Shown one piece after another: positions 52,644 to 63,909 of a stretch of 64,000 nucleotides of DNA. Each line of letters opens with the position of its first letter. Position 1 is the stretch's first letter. The notes below the pieces were generated by a model. That model did not search any database, had not been told where the DNA came from, and saw only the letters and a list, made by a program, of their open reading frames with translations. The position numbers and the translations under genes are program-made. The DNA is from Parabacteroides hominis. Its GTDB lineage: Bacteria > Bacteroidota > Bacteroidia > Bacteroidales > Tannerellaceae. Location of the stretch: positions 167,120 to 231,119 of the forward strand of contig NZ_JACOOJ010000002.1 of NCBI RefSeq assembly GCF_014287585.1. The letters run 5' to 3'.

Positions 52644-55600
52644 TTACAAAGTAAAGTTCACGCTCAAATTATAAGTACGAGGGGTCGGCACTCCTGTTTC
52701 CGGATCCCAAAAATCCCAGTGGGGAGAGAATACGGCTACATTACGCACGCTCATAGATACACGCATATTCTGCACATAAAATTTCTTCAAGAAATTGCTT
52801 GGGACATTATAAGACACCGTTATATTATCCAAGCGGATAAAAGATTTGTCTACATAATTGTTACCTATGTTCTTTGAGCCGATACGCGCATAATCATTGA
52901 TCGGGTTTTCAGGCATCCAGCGAGGCTGGACATATTCGGAACAACGATCGGGGAAATTTGAAACATTCGCTGCACGATTGAATGTATTATAGTGCCCCCA
53001 TTGCGAATACATCATGAACGAAAGCGAAAGGTTTTTCCAAAAAGTGAACTCATTGCGTAATGTCCAACGGAACTGCGGCGTTTTGTTCTTTTGGAATACT
53101 TTGTCCTTATCCGTCATCACTCCATCTTTATCCAAATCCAAATATTTAAAATCACCAGGCTGGCAACCGTATTTGGCAGCCTCTTCAGCTTCGCCCATCT
53201 GCCATACGCCATCACGCACATAATCCCAGACCTGTTCCGTATCATGTCCGATAAACCATTTGTTCTTAACATCATCCGCTTCTTTTTGACCGATAACGTT
53301 CCCATTTTCATCCAAGACATCTTCCATCTCCCCGTACAGATGGGTAATCTTACGACGGTTCAAAGAGAAGTTCCCGCTTGCCGACCATGTAAAGTTTTCC
53401 TTCCTTATGATATTCGCATTAAGGGATATTTCAAAACCTTTATTCTTGATTTCACCCAAATTGGACGCAACGCTGTTAAAACCGGTAATTTCCGGCAAAG
53501 CACGGTCCACCAACAAATCATTAGTCTTTGCAACGTAAAATTCCATGGATCCACCTAATATGTCATTAAACAAAGAATAGTCCAATCCGACATTATAAGA
53601 CGTTGTCCTTTCCCATTTAAGAGCAATATTTGACATACGATTTACATACAATTGAGAAGAATTATAAAGATTGCCATTTTGATCTATATAAGGATGTAAA
53701 CCGGATGTCAAATCGGAAAGAGCCTCATACTGGCCAATGTCCCTATTTCCATTCTGCCCCCAAGAGAGTCTCAGTTTACCATAGTTCAGCCATGAGTTCA
53801 TACTTTCCATAAACTTTTCAGAACTGAAGGTCCACCCCAAAGCAACTGCGGGAAAAACAGCTCTCGGATGCATCTGTCCAAAAGCAGAATAACCGTCACG
53901 ACGAACAGATGTCGTCAACATATATCTGTTTTTAAACGAATAAAACAAACGTCCCATCAACGCATCACCCGTTTTGTAAGTATCATTGCTTTCTACTAAA
54001 GGAACAGTTCCAGCTTGTAAACGATGATATCCTAAAATATCACTGGGAGAATAATTAGATGTTTTCGCCGATTGCGACCAAGATTGGCCTTTCTCTGCAT
54101 TAATCAAGAAAGTAGCTTCGACCGTATGCAACTTATTAAATTCACGTCTCCAACTGAATATATTATCAACCTGCCAACTGAATTTCTTGCGAGTCGTACG
54201 TTCAGAACTGCCTCCTTTACTTGCCCAATTCTCATTTTCAGACGATTCATGGCTATATAGTTCATAAAATTCATAATGTGGAGTAAAATTCATTTGATAC
54301 TCAATGCCAAATGGCAACGACACTTTTGCATACATATTCGCATCCAATGTCGAATACATTTTCTTACGGTCGCGATACAAATTATCATAAAATGGATTCA
54401 CAGGAGTAGCATCTCCTGTCGGCCAACGGCGGTAAGCACTTTCAGGATCATCCAAATTATTAGACCCGTAAGGGGATATTCGTACCATTTGTTCCCAATC
54501 GCAAAGCCAATATTTATCTTTATCGTTATTCCCATTCGAATCGTAATTATTCAAATTCTTTTCATCACGAGAAGAAAAGCTTGAGCGCAGACCGATTGTC
54601 AAAAATTTCGTAATCTTCGACTCCAAATTCAGGCGTGTACGGAAATTGGTCATGCGATCACCTGTTATAATACCTTCACGGTCAGAATAACCCAATGACC
54701 AATAATACGACATATTGTCCGTACGGTTGGAAACACTGGCTGTATAGTCCTGCTGCAAACCGGTTTGAAAAACTAAATCATCCCAAGCGGTTTCGTTACC
54801 GAGCATATAATTATCAATTTCCGGCGCCTTAAAATCAAGACGTGCCAACCAGGAACGAACCAAATCGTCCTCTGTCACAGAAGTAACAGGCGTTTTTTGT
54901 GTATAATTATACCAAGTCAGTTGGTCGACATTCTGTAATTTACGAGGATCAGAAAAAATTTCAGGGTACTTAGCCAGATATTCTGCTGAATTACGGGTTG
55001 TCTCATAGTCCTGACGATATTTCACAAAACCTGCTCCATCCAATATTTCTTGCTGATTTGCTACTTGAACAAGCCCTATATTTGCATTAAAATTAACAAC
55101 CGGTTTACCGGCTTTACCCTTTTTAGTAGTCACAACTACAACACCATTCGCAGCCTTTGCACCGTAAACTGCTGCCGAACTGGCATCTTTCAAAACATCA
55201 ATGGCCTCGATATCAACCGGATTAATATCATTAAGAGAACCCTCAAAGATGACTCCGTCTAACACAATTAATGGAGACGAACCCGCTTTTAAAGTATTTT
55301 TACCCCGAATTTGCAGGCTTGATTGATCTTTTGCCCCTGTCGACATGCCTATATTCAACCCCGGAGAATTAGCTCGCATCAAATCCTGAATAGAAGAAGG
55401 CGCTTCTGCAACTAATTGATCCGTTTTTATCGTTGAAATTGCTCCGGTTAAATCTTTCTTTTTAGCCGTTCCATAACCAATAACCACTATTTCTTCCAGA
55501 TTTTGTGTGTCTTCTTTCATTTTAACATCGATCTTCTTTTGACTTCCGACAGTTACTTCTTCTGTCAAATAACCGATATAAGAAAATGACAAAATCGGAT

Positions 55601-55847
55601 TTTTACCAGAGATTGCGATGGAATATGCTCCATTCATATCCGTAATGGTTCCATTGGTCGTACCTTTTTGCATAACATTAACACCAGGAAGAGATTCTCC
55701 TGAGATGTCAACTACTTTTCCGGTAATTAAAAAACTTTGTGCATACACACTTCCAAAGTTTATTATACTAAGGATGAAGATAAGGATGTACAGATACATC
55801 CTTATCTTCAAGTGAGCACTTGAAGATTTTGTTGTCCATTTTTCCAT
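52644..55847 (-). CDS. SusC/RagA family transporter, tandem pair 2
   Basis: 1067 residues. A signal peptide after a charged start is followed by carboxypeptidase-regulatory-like domain (about 40-115), EEIVVIGYG, plug (ending GVVVVTTKKG) and barrel ending TYNLSVNFTL. No STN domain, so signalling through an anti-sigma factor is not expected. It lies 20 bp before its SusD. A weak minus-strand -7 (about 55920) fits poorly. It is a clear paralogue of the SusC at 57943-61110. Confidence 0.94.
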   Translation of the reverse strand: MEKWTTKSSSAHLKIRMYLYILIFILSIINFGSVYAQSFLITGKVVDISGESLPGVNVMQKGTTNGTITDMNGAYSIAISGKNPILSFSYIGYLTEEVTVGSQKKIDVKMKEDTQNLEEIVVIGYGTAKKKDLTGAISTIKTDQLVAEAPSSIQDLMRANSPGLNIGMSTGAKDQSSLQIRGKNTLKAGSSPLIVLDGVIFEGSLNDINPVDIEAIDVLKDASSAAVYGAKAANGVVVVTTKKGKAGKPVVNFNANIGLVQVANQQEILDGAGFVKYRQDYETTRNSAEYLAKYPEIFSDPRKLQNVDQLTWYNYTQKTPVTSVTEDDLVRSWLARLDFKAPEIDNYMLGNETAWDDLVFQTGLQQDYTASVSNRTDNMSYYWSLGYSDREGIITGDRMTNFRTRLNLESKITKFLTIGLRSSFSSRDEKNLNNYDSNGNNDKDKYWLCDWEQMVRISPYGSNNLDDPESAYRRWPTGDATPVNPFYDNLYRDRKKMYSTLDANMYAKVSLPFGIEYQMNFTPHYEFYELYSHESSENENWASKGGSSERTTRKKFSWQVDNIFSWRREFNKLHTVEATFLINAEKGQSWSQSAKTSNYSPSDILGYHRLQAGTVPLVESNDTYKTGDALMGRLFYSFKNRYMLTTSVRRDGYSAFGQMHPRAVFPAVALGWTFSSEKFMESMNSWLNYGKLRLSWGQNGNRDIGQYEALSDLTSGLHPYIDQNGNLYNSSQLYVNRMSNIALKWERTTSYNVGLDYSLFNDILGGSMEFYVAKTNDLLVDRALPEITGFNSVASNLGEIKNKGFEISLNANIIRKENFTWSASGNFSLNRRKITHLYGEMEDVLDENGNVIGQKEADDVKNKWFIGHDTEQVWDYVRDGVWQMGEAEEAAKYGCQPGDFKYLDLDKDGVMTDKDKVFQKNKTPQFRWTLRNEFTFWKNLSLSFMMYSQWGHYNTFNRAANVSNFPDRCSEYVQPRWMPENPINDYARIGSKNIGNNYVDKSFIRLDNITVSYNVPSNFLKKFYVQNMRVSMSVRNVAVFSPHWDFWDPETGVPTPRTYNLSVNFTL

Positions 55848-55958
55848 ACTAATATTTTTTTAGTTTAACATTTTGCAATATTAATAAGAAAAAATATCTT
55901 CAGAGCCGAGTATTTTTGCAAATCATGATACTATTTTACCAAAAGCTAAAAAATAATC

Positions 55959-56000
55959 AAAAAAAGGCACTGATACTTGAATGATTCAAGTTCCAGTGCC
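55959..56000 (-). terminator. Terminator between the two tandem SusC/SusD pairs
   Basis: Arms GGCACTG and CAGTGCC with an inner ACTTGAA-TCA-TTCAAGT stem and a T run at 55959-55965 in the minus direction. It stops transcription of pair 1 before pair 2. Confidence 0.88.
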
Positions 56001-56045
56001 TTTACACGTTATTACTCTATATGAATTACAAAATTACAGATTCAA

Positions 56046-57926
56046 TTATAACTTTTCAGGAACTTCTTCACCGACTTTCAACGGAGTGATGTTATTCTCA
56101 GTACCCGGATAGCCAATGTTCTGATTGATAACGCCACCGGTATTGGAAGTGATAGAACCTTCCGGAATCGGCCAAAGAACATGATGTGTACTGAAACGAT
56201 ATTCAGCATAGTTTGTCTTTATCCCTTTGTTATAGAAATTGTTCTTGGCAGAAACCCAATCGAAATAGAAGTTCACGCCAGAATCCTTACAGTTTACACC
56301 CGTACCCTTCGGACCGGAGAAATTATCCAATTTGTAGACATGGCCACCAAATACTTCACACGCTTTACCCGTCAAAGCATATACATATGAAATACGGGAA
56401 AGTTCCACATGGCGGTTTTCTTCGTAATACAATTCACGTGCACGTTCGTCCAGAACCGCACCAATATTGATATCCGAAACAGCCAGAGGTTCTGCACCGG
56501 CACGCTGACGCACCACGTTCATCATATTGGCAGCCTCCTGTTTCATATCTTTCCAATAATAACATTCTGCCAACATCAGATATACTTCAGCCGAACGATA
56601 AATATACCAAGGAGTTTCACCACCTCTACGGTCTGTTGTCACGGAAGGATCCGGAACAAACGTTTTATAATGAGGCCACTGGAACCAGCAACGGATAGAA
56701 TCCGAAACAGACATTCCGACAGGTTTAACCGGATGTTTACCATACCATTCTGTTCCTTTAAGAGCCGGAGCATTATAATAAAGGTCGAATACGCCCTTCC
56801 AACTATCGCGGTTATATACACCACGCAAGTCGTTCTTTTCCTTTTCCGTCCAGATGTCATACTGATAATAATTGGTCGGACGACAAGTTCCGATACCACG
56901 ACCGACATTGGCATCATTGTCCAATTCGGTACCTTTGGCTTCATTTGTCGGAACAATAGACATGCCCGTCTTACCATCAGGGGTTTTAACCGATCCATTC
57001 GCCCAATAAGGAGTAGCATTACGCATCGTATTGATTCTGTCACGACCTTCTACCTCCGGATAAGACACGACATACAGAATACCTTCTGTATTTGACATAT
57101 CCATTTTAGCCTCTACACTATGCAGGTCATGCATCAAGTTCGTATTCGGTTTTGTTTTGTTTGTAGTAAAACGTTCGATCATCAATGGGTTGGCTGCGAT
57201 AACTTCTTTACCGACTTCGATTGCTCTGTCAAAATGACCCAACGACATACAAACTTTCATCAGCAATACGCCACAAGCCCATTTGGAAGGTTTTCCTCTA
57301 TCGACCTTCTCCGGTACCCACTGATAGGCAAACTCCATATCTTTTTCCGTCTGTTCCAGAATGCTCCAACGGTCATACGTATAGAAATCCACTTTCGGTG
57401 TTTCAATCTCCTGGCTCAGATAAGGAATATCTCCAAACAGATGTGTCAGCTTGTAATAACGATATGCACGCTGGAAATAGGCGGCACCCCGTACCGCGTT
57501 TTCTTCAGCTTCATCTTTGAACGTTGCATTCTTCATACGGTTCAGAACGATATTGGCATATTTGATTCCTTTAAATCCTTCATCCCAATACCATCCGATC
57601 TTGTTTTTATTCACATCATTTGCAGTACGGCTCGGCAATAGATCCGCATCCATATCCATCAAAGGACCTGATTTATCGGTCGTACCAGTGACAGCCAGGT
57701 CTGTCGTGTACATATCGGTTGTGATCGGAGCACCGTCTCCGAAAAACTCATGACGCATATTACGTTCACAAGCAACCAATGCAGCATACAAACCATCTGC
57801 ATCCACATATGTATTTTCCGGAGTATAGATAGACAGAGGCTTCGGTTCCAACCAACTGTCGCTACAAGAATTAAACAAAGGCAATCCGGCTACTGCCAAA
57901 ATAAGACATTTTTTTATATGTTTCAT
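56046..57926 (-). CDS. RagB/SusD family lipoprotein, tandem pair 1
   Basis: 626 residues with a lipobox (LPLFNSC, cysteine about 21) and the same SWLEPKPLS and AYFQRAYRYYKLTHLFGDIPY blocks as the pair-2 SusD. It is coupled to the SusC ending at 57943 (16 bp). It follows its twin with a terminator between the pairs. Confidence 0.95.
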   Translation of the reverse strand: MKHIKKCLILAVAGLPLFNSCSDSWLEPKPLSIYTPENTYVDADGLYAALVACERNMRHEFFGDGAPITTDMYTTDLAVTGTTDKSGPLMDMDADLLPSRTANDVNKNKIGWYWDEGFKGIKYANIVLNRMKNATFKDEAEENAVRGAAYFQRAYRYYKLTHLFGDIPYLSQEIETPKVDFYTYDRWSILEQTEKDMEFAYQWVPEKVDRGKPSKWACGVLLMKVCMSLGHFDRAIEVGKEVIAANPLMIERFTTNKTKPNTNLMHDLHSVEAKMDMSNTEGILYVVSYPEVEGRDRINTMRNATPYWANGSVKTPDGKTGMSIVPTNEAKGTELDNDANVGRGIGTCRPTNYYQYDIWTEKEKNDLRGVYNRDSWKGVFDLYYNAPALKGTEWYGKHPVKPVGMSVSDSIRCWFQWPHYKTFVPDPSVTTDRRGGETPWYIYRSAEVYLMLAECYYWKDMKQEAANMMNVVRQRAGAEPLAVSDINIGAVLDERARELYYEENRHVELSRISYVYALTGKACEVFGGHVYKLDNFSGPKGTGVNCKDSGVNFYFDWVSAKNNFYNKGIKTNYAEYRFSTHHVLWPIPEGSITSNTGGVINQNIGYPGTENNITPLKVGEEVPEKL

Positions 57927-57942
57927 TATTCAATCTCCTCTT

Positions 57943-60900
57943 TTATAAAGTAAAATTTACGCCAATATTGAATGTTCTCGGAACCCACAGTTCGTTTTTC
58001 GTCGGATCTTCTTCAGGATCTCTGAATGTATATCCAGACAATACGAACGGATTACGTACGCTTAAAGACAAACGCATGTTCTGTACGGAAACCTTCTTCA
58101 AAAAGTTCTTCGGAACATTGTAGGAAAGAGATATATTTTCCATACGTACAAAAGACTTGTTCACATAATGGTTACCCAAGTTCTTCGACCCCAGACGTCC
58201 ATATTCATTTGTCGGGTTATCAACAGTCCAGCGTTCAATATCTAAAGTACTGCGACGGTCTGCCAATTCAATGGCGTTTGCAGCCGGATTGAATGTGCCG
58301 TATGTTCCAATGTGAGAATACATCATGAAAGATAAAGAGAAATCTTTATAAGTGAACTCATTTCTCCAAGACAAGTAGAAACGGGGAGTTTTGTACTTCT
58401 GGAACACTTTATCCTGGTCATTCAATACTCCATCGCCATTCTGATCTACATATTTGAAGTCACCCGGCTTGTTTCCATATTTGGCTGCTTCTTCCTCTTC
58501 TCCCAACTGCCATACTCCATCACCTTCGTAATCCCAGATCTGGTCGGGGTCATGACCGATAAACCATTTGTTCTTGTAGTCATCAGCTTCTTTCTGACCG
58601 ATCACATTACCGTTTTCATCCTTAATATCCTCCATATCTCCATAAAGATGTTCGATCTTACGACGGTTGAAAGAGAAAGTAACGCTCGAATTCCAGTTAA
58701 AGTCCTTTCTGCTCATCACATCACCATTCAGAGACAGTTCGAAACCACGGTTTGTCAAAGCACCCAAGTTCGCCTTCACATCGGAAAAACCGGTAATATC
58801 TGGCAATGAACGTTTTACCAACAGATCGTTCGTTTCAGACATATAGGTTTCCATAGAACCTCTCAATCTATCGTTGAACAAAGAAAAATCCAAACCGATA
58901 TTATAAGAACCGGTACGTTCCCACTTCAAAGCTGAGTTACCCATATGGTTCACGTACACCTGTGATGTCACATAGATATTACCATTCTGATCGATATACG
59001 GACTCAAAGAAGAATTCAGCCATGCCAATGCTTCATACTGACCGATATCACGATTACCGTTCTGTCCCCATGAGAAACGTAACTTACCATAATTTAACCA
59101 ATCACTTGCCGGCTCCATAAATTTCTCGGAAGTGAAAACCCATCCTAAAGCGACAGCAGGGAAAGTCGCACGTGGGTTCATCATACCAAAAGCAGAATAA
59201 CCGTCACGACGAACAGAAGCCGTTATCATATATTTATCCTTATAAGAGTAATACAAACGTCCCATCAAAGCATCGCCAGTCTTGTATGTATCCTGGTTTC
59301 TACCATCATCTTTCAAGAAAGACAAGACAGTTCCGGCCCCCATATTATGATAACCCAGCAAATCGCTCGGTGAGAAATTCTGAGCACTTACATAAGTATC
59401 CCAATATTGTCCTTTTTCAGCATTCGCCAATAAAGTCACTTCAAAATTATGCCCTCCGTTAAATTGATGTTTCCAACGGATGATATTATCCAGTAACCAG
59501 TTAAAGCTTTTTGAATTTCTACGCTCTGCATATCCGCCTTTTCCTGCCCATTCAGGATGTTCGGCAGATTCATGTTTCATAAATTCATACCATTTATATT
59601 TCGGGGTATAGTTCATCTGGTACTCAATTCCAAACGGAAGTTTTACAATCGCATAAATATTTGCATTCAGTGTATGTTCAATTTCGCGTTTGTCACGATA
59701 CATATTATCGAAAAACGGATTCTTGCCATTGTTGTCACCAGAAGGATACATCCGATACGGGCTATCCGGATCATCGATATCATTTGGGGTATAAGGCGAG
59801 TTATTTGTACGTTGAGTAACGTCGGCAACCTGTGCTCCCTTGTCTTTAGTAGCGAACTGGGAAGTCAAACCGATAGTCAAGAAGTTGGTTACTTTCGATT
59901 CCAGGTTCAAACGGGTACGGAAGTTCTTAAAACGATCTCCCACACGAATACCTTCGCGATCAGCATATCCTAAAGACCAATAATAAGAAAGATCCTCTTT
60001 CTTATTGCTTATACTGGCTGTATAATCTTGCTGTAGAGCAGTTTGAAAGACAATATCATCCCAATTTGTTTCAATACCGTTCAGATAGTTTTCAATTTCA
60101 ATCGTTTTGAAATCCAGACGGCCTAACCAAGTTGTCAACATTTCCTGGTCAGAAGGCAAAGTTGTCACAGGAGTTGCCTGGTCATAATTATACCAAGTCA
60201 ACGGATCGACTCCAAAGACGCTTAACTGACGCGGGTCCATAAATTTGCCCGGTACTTTTGCCATTTCTTCCGGAGTCAGTTTACCTTCCTGATAATCTTT
60301 ACGAAACTGGATAAATCCGGGACCATCCAAGGCTGCCGGAATACGTGAAGGTTGTGCAAAACCGACATTTGCATTGAAAGAGACAACAGGTTTGCCTGTT
60401 TTACCTTTTTTAGTTGTAATGGCAACTACACCATTCGCAGCTTTTGCACCATAAACAGCTACGGAACTGGCATCCTTTAATACGTCTACTGACTGGATAT
60501 CCATCGGGTTGATATCAGACAAATCACCGTCATAAATAACACCGTCCAAAACCAACAAAGGAGAAGATCCGGCAGTTAGAGTATTTTTACCACGCACCTG
60601 CAAATTAGCCGTACCGGCAGCATCTGTCGAAATACCGATAGAAAGACCGGAAGCACTTGCACGCAAAAGATCTTGTACAGAACGGGGAGTTTCCTTTTCC
60701 ATGTTTTCCGCTTTCACAGTCGAAATAGCACCAGTCAAGTCCTTTTTCTTTGCCGTACCATAACCGATAACAACAACCTCTTCCAATTCTTCCGTGTCTT
60801 CCTTCATCGTCACATCAATCATTTTCTGGTTTCCAACCGTAATGTCCTGTGACAAATACCCGATATAAGAAAATGTAACAATAGCTTTGCTGCCTTTGAC

Positions 60901-61110
60901 AGTCAGGCTATATTTTCCATCCACATCCGTAATAGAGCCATTTGTAGTGCCTTTTTCCATTACGTTCACACCGATCAGCGGTTCACCCATCTGATCCTTA
61001 ACAACACCGGTTATTGTTAGCGACTGCGCATAGGCTTCGCCAATAACCATCCCCAAAAACAGCAATAAGATACTAAGTCGGGGTAAGAAACTAAAAACAC
61101 GATTCTTCAT
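57943..61110 (-). CDS. SusC/RagA family transporter, tandem pair 1
   Basis: 1055 residues. Signal peptide (ending AYAQ), carboxypeptidase-regulatory-like domain (about 32-105), EEVVVIGYG, plug (VAITTKKG) and barrel ending TFNIGVNFTL. No STN domain. It is the first gene after a 760-bp intergenic stretch that carries a -7 element about 335 bp upstream. A paralogue of the SusC at 52644-55847. Confidence 0.94.
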   Translation of the reverse strand: MKNRVFSFLPRLSILLLFLGMVIGEAYAQSLTITGVVKDQMGEPLIGVNVMEKGTTNGSITDVDGKYSLTVKGSKAIVTFSYIGYLSQDITVGNQKMIDVTMKEDTEELEEVVVIGYGTAKKKDLTGAISTVKAENMEKETPRSVQDLLRASASGLSIGISTDAAGTANLQVRGKNTLTAGSSPLLVLDGVIYDGDLSDINPMDIQSVDVLKDASSVAVYGAKAANGVVAITTKKGKTGKPVVSFNANVGFAQPSRIPAALDGPGFIQFRKDYQEGKLTPEEMAKVPGKFMDPRQLSVFGVDPLTWYNYDQATPVTTLPSDQEMLTTWLGRLDFKTIEIENYLNGIETNWDDIVFQTALQQDYTASISNKKEDLSYYWSLGYADREGIRVGDRFKNFRTRLNLESKVTNFLTIGLTSQFATKDKGAQVADVTQRTNNSPYTPNDIDDPDSPYRMYPSGDNNGKNPFFDNMYRDKREIEHTLNANIYAIVKLPFGIEYQMNYTPKYKWYEFMKHESAEHPEWAGKGGYAERRNSKSFNWLLDNIIRWKHQFNGGHNFEVTLLANAEKGQYWDTYVSAQNFSPSDLLGYHNMGAGTVLSFLKDDGRNQDTYKTGDALMGRLYYSYKDKYMITASVRRDGYSAFGMMNPRATFPAVALGWVFTSEKFMEPASDWLNYGKLRFSWGQNGNRDIGQYEALAWLNSSLSPYIDQNGNIYVTSQVYVNHMGNSALKWERTGSYNIGLDFSLFNDRLRGSMETYMSETNDLLVKRSLPDITGFSDVKANLGALTNRGFELSLNGDVMSRKDFNWNSSVTFSFNRRKIEHLYGDMEDIKDENGNVIGQKEADDYKNKWFIGHDPDQIWDYEGDGVWQLGEEEEAAKYGNKPGDFKYVDQNGDGVLNDQDKVFQKYKTPRFYLSWRNEFTYKDFSLSFMMYSHIGTYGTFNPAANAIELADRRSTLDIERWTVDNPTNEYGRLGSKNLGNHYVNKSFVRMENISLSYNVPKNFLKKVSVQNMRLSLSVRNPFVLSGYTFRDPEEDPTKNELWVPRTFNIGVNFTL

Positions 61111-61871
61111 ACAATTTTTCAGTTTAGTATTAAGTTTGATAGTTTATATTAGAATTTATAGATTCGCACAACATCAATACGACAAGCTTATTTACTGTAA
61201 ATGTGTGCGTTAACACACTTACTTAAAACCATGTTATCCCATTCGAATAATGACCCGAAGAGGAAATTATTCAATAATTTTTATGTAGTTTCATATTCCA
61301 GACAAGTAAATAACTTTTTGTAAATCAAGAATTTAAAAACACACGTCTCAATATTCATCACATATCCATAACATAATTATCCTAAGTTAATAGCAAATTA
61401 CACTGTCTAATTAAATTGATCAAAAGAATATTCATTTTGGATGCCAAAGATATTGACTTAAATTGAATAATCATAAATATATATTCTTTTTTTACAAAAA
61501 AAGTAACAACCATCTACGATTCAAAGCTTTACAGAAAATCCTCATAAGAAAAAACGTTCTTCGCGGTAATTTCTTTCTAACCGTTCAATAGATAGCAATC
61601 ACTCATACGGTTAGTAATTTTATCAGAGCATAGGCTAAACTTCACATTCTGTCATATCTACAAAAAAATCCACTAACATACATATTATAATATAATCCAT
61701 ATTTTTATTAGGGACAGATAGAGAAACTGACGTATTGTCACACTTCCTGCCACCTGAACTTTTCCAAACCTATCCTTGTTACTTTGGCATACGATTTGTA
61801 GAATAGTTAATGCGACTCGAAAGAGAAAAGCAAATACAAGAAAATAATAACAATTAAAATAGTAGAAAATT
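61111..61871. other. Divergent intergenic region, SusC to dnaK
   Basis: 760 AT-rich bases without a supported gene. Visible parts: the SusC -7 element; a palindromic GTGTG-CGTTAA-CACAC (61203-61218); an inverted repeat CTAACCGT (61577-61584) and ACGGTTAG (61607-61614) in the dnaK upstream half. I could not identify a convincing heat-shock or CIRCE-type operator, and the dnaK -7 element is uncertain (a TA...TTTG pair with three-base spacing near 61790). Confidence 0.55.
61445..61452 (-). promoter_or_regulatory. -7 element for the first tandem SusC, long leader
   Basis: TATCTTTG on the minus strand fits TAnnTTTG. If used, the mRNA has an approximately 330-base leader before the SusC ATG at 61110, which is unusually long. 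Confidence 0.5.
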
Positions 61872-63788
61872 ATGGGAAAAATTATCGGAATCGACTTAGG
61901 AACAACCAACTCTTGTGTTGCCGTACTGGAAGGTAACGAACCGGTTGTAATTGCAAACAGCGAAGGTAAAAGAACGACACCTTCAATCGTTGCATTTGTT
62001 GAAGGTGGTGAACGTAAGGTTGGTGATCCGGCTAAACGTCAGGCTATCACGAACCCGGAAAAAACAATATTCTCTATCAAACGTTTCATGGGTGAAACCT
62101 ACGACCAGGTTCAGAAAGAAATCAATCGCGTACCTTATAAGGTAGTACGGGGTGACAACAACACACCGCGTGTCGACATCGAAGGACGCCTCTATACGCC
62201 TCAGGAAATTTCAGCAATGGTACTTCAGAAGATGAAGAAAACGGCTGAAGACTATTTAGGACAGGAAGTGACGGAAGCCGTTATCACCGTTCCGGCATAC
62301 TTTAGCGACGCACAGCGCCAGGCTACAAAGGAAGCCGGTGAAATCGCTGGTTTGAACGTTCGCCGTATCGTGAACGAACCGACTGCCGCATCTTTGGCTT
62401 ACGGCCTGGACAAGACGAACAAAGACATGAAGATCGCCGTATTCGACTTGGGTGGCGGTACATTCGATATCTCTATCCTGGAACTGGGCGACGGTGTGTT
62501 TGAAGTTAAATCGACAAACGGTGACACTCACTTAGGTGGTGACGACTTCGACCATGTGATCATCGACTGGTTGGCAGAAGAATTCCTGCGTGAAGAAGGT
62601 GTCGACCTGCGTAAGGACCCGATGGCTTTGCAACGTTTGAAAGAAGCTGCTGAAAAAGCCAAGATCGAATTGTCAAGCACGACAAGCACGGAAATCAACC
62701 TGCCGTATATCATGCCGGTAAACGGTATTCCAAAGCACTTGGTTAAGACACTGACACGTGCCAAATTCGAACAGTTGGCTGACAGCCTGATCCAGGCTTG
62801 TATCGAACCGTGCCGCCAGTCTTTGAAAGACGCTGGTTTGAGCACTTCCGACATCGACGAAGTGATCTTGGTAGGGGGTTCGACACGTATTCCGGCTGTA
62901 CAGGCTATTGTTGAGAAATTCTTCGGCAAGGCCCCGTCAAAAGGCGTTAACCCGGACGAAGTGGTAGCTGTAGGCGCTGCTATCCAGGGCGGCGTATTGA
63001 CAGGTGAAGTAAAAGACGTGCTGTTGCTCGATGTTACTCCGCTGTCATTAGGTATCGAAACAATGGGTGGCGTAATGACCAAGCTGATCGAAGCCAATAC
63101 GACTATTCCTACCAAGAAGTCCGAGACATTTACAACTGCTGTCGACAACCAGCCTTCTGTAGAAATCCACGTATTGCAGGGCGAACGTTCACTGGCAAAA
63201 GACAACAAGTCGATCGGCCGTTTCCACCTCGACGGAATTCCAGCTGCACAGCGTGGCGTTCCTCAGATCGAAGTTACTTTCGATATCGATGCAAACGGTA
63301 TCCTGAATGTATCGGCTAAGGACAAAGGAACCGGCAAAGTACAGAGCATCCGTATCGAGGCTTCCAGCGGTTTGAGCGACGACGAAGTAAAACGTATGAA
63401 AGAAGAAGCTCAGGCAAACGCCGAAGCCGATAAGAAGGAAAAAGAACGTATCGACAAACTGAACCAGGCCGACAGCATGATCTTCCAGACTGAAAAACAG
63501 TTGAAGGACCTCGGCGACAAACTTCCGGCTGACAAGAAAGCTCCTATCGAAGCTGCCCTGAACAAGCTGAAAGAAGCTCACAAAGCTCAGGATATCGCCG
63601 GTATCGATGCTGCAACAACAGAACTGAACAGCGTATTCCAAGCCGCAAGCCAGGAAATGTACAACGCCCAGAACGCACAAGGTGGCGCACAACCGGGTCC
63701 GGACTTCGGCCAGCAAGCTGGTGGCAACGCCGGAAACAACAAGCAGGATGGCGGTGTAACGGATGTTGACTTCGAGGAAGTGAAGTAA
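61872..63788 (+). CDS. dnaK: Chaperone DnaK (Hsp70)
   Basis: 638 residues, the standard length. It begins [21 protein letters not shown] and has [15 protein letters not shown] (phosphate loop), the linker [19 protein letters not shown] and a substrate-binding domain, ending [12 protein letters not shown]. With DnaJ and GrpE (not in the window) it folds and rescues proteins. Strong codon bias is visible. A terminator and an insertion element follow within 30-120 bp. Confidence 0.98.
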   Translation: MGKIIGIDLGTTNSCVAVLEGNEPVVIANSEGKRTTPSIVAFVEGGERKVGDPAKRQAITNPEKTIFSIKRFMGETYDQVQKEINRVPYKVVRGDNNTPRVDIEGRLYTPQEISAMVLQKMKKTAEDYLGQEVTEAVITVPAYFSDAQRQATKEAGEIAGLNVRRIVNEPTAASLAYGLDKTNKDMKIAVFDLGGGTFDISILELGDGVFEVKSTNGDTHLGGDDFDHVIIDWLAEEFLREEGVDLRKDPMALQRLKEAAEKAKIELSSTTSTEINLPYIMPVNGIPKHLVKTLTRAKFEQLADSLIQACIEPCRQSLKDAGLSTSDIDEVILVGGSTRIPAVQAIVEKFFGKAPSKGVNPDEVVAVGAAIQGGVLTGEVKDVLLLDVTPLSLGIETMGGVMTKLIEANTTIPTKKSETFTTAVDNQPSVEIHVLQGERSLAKDNKSIGRFHLDGIPAAQRGVPQIEVTFDIDANGILNVSAKDKGTGKVQSIRIEASSGLSDDEVKRMKEEAQANAEADKKEKERIDKLNQADSMIFQTEKQLKDLGDKLPADKKAPIEAALNKLKEAHKAQDIAGIDAATTELNSVFQAASQEMYNAQNAQGGAQPGPDFGQQAGGNAGNNKQDGGVTDVDFEEVK

Positions 63789-63813
63789 ACATACATTTTT
63801 TACATAACACAAA

Positions 63814-63847
63814 AAAGGGGCTGTCCAAAAAGTGTGACAGCCCCTTT
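63814..63847 (+). terminator. Terminator after dnaK, possibly the end of an insertion sequence
   Basis: Perfect 12-bp arms (AAAGGGGCTGTC and complement) around ten bases. The GGGGCTGTCCAAAAAGT core also resembles the terminal repeat of IS1182-type elements, so the hairpin may be the IS left end acting as the dnaK terminator. Confidence 0.7.
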
Positions 63848-63909
63848 GCTATTGTTTATTTCGGTAAAAAGTAGTATCTTACCGTTGCAAAAAAACAAAC
63901 ATTATAGCA

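Noticed and set aside
61685..61909. Minus-strand 74-codon frame in the dnaK leader
   Set aside because: Hydrophobic by AT-rich composition and overlaps the dnaK start; no support.
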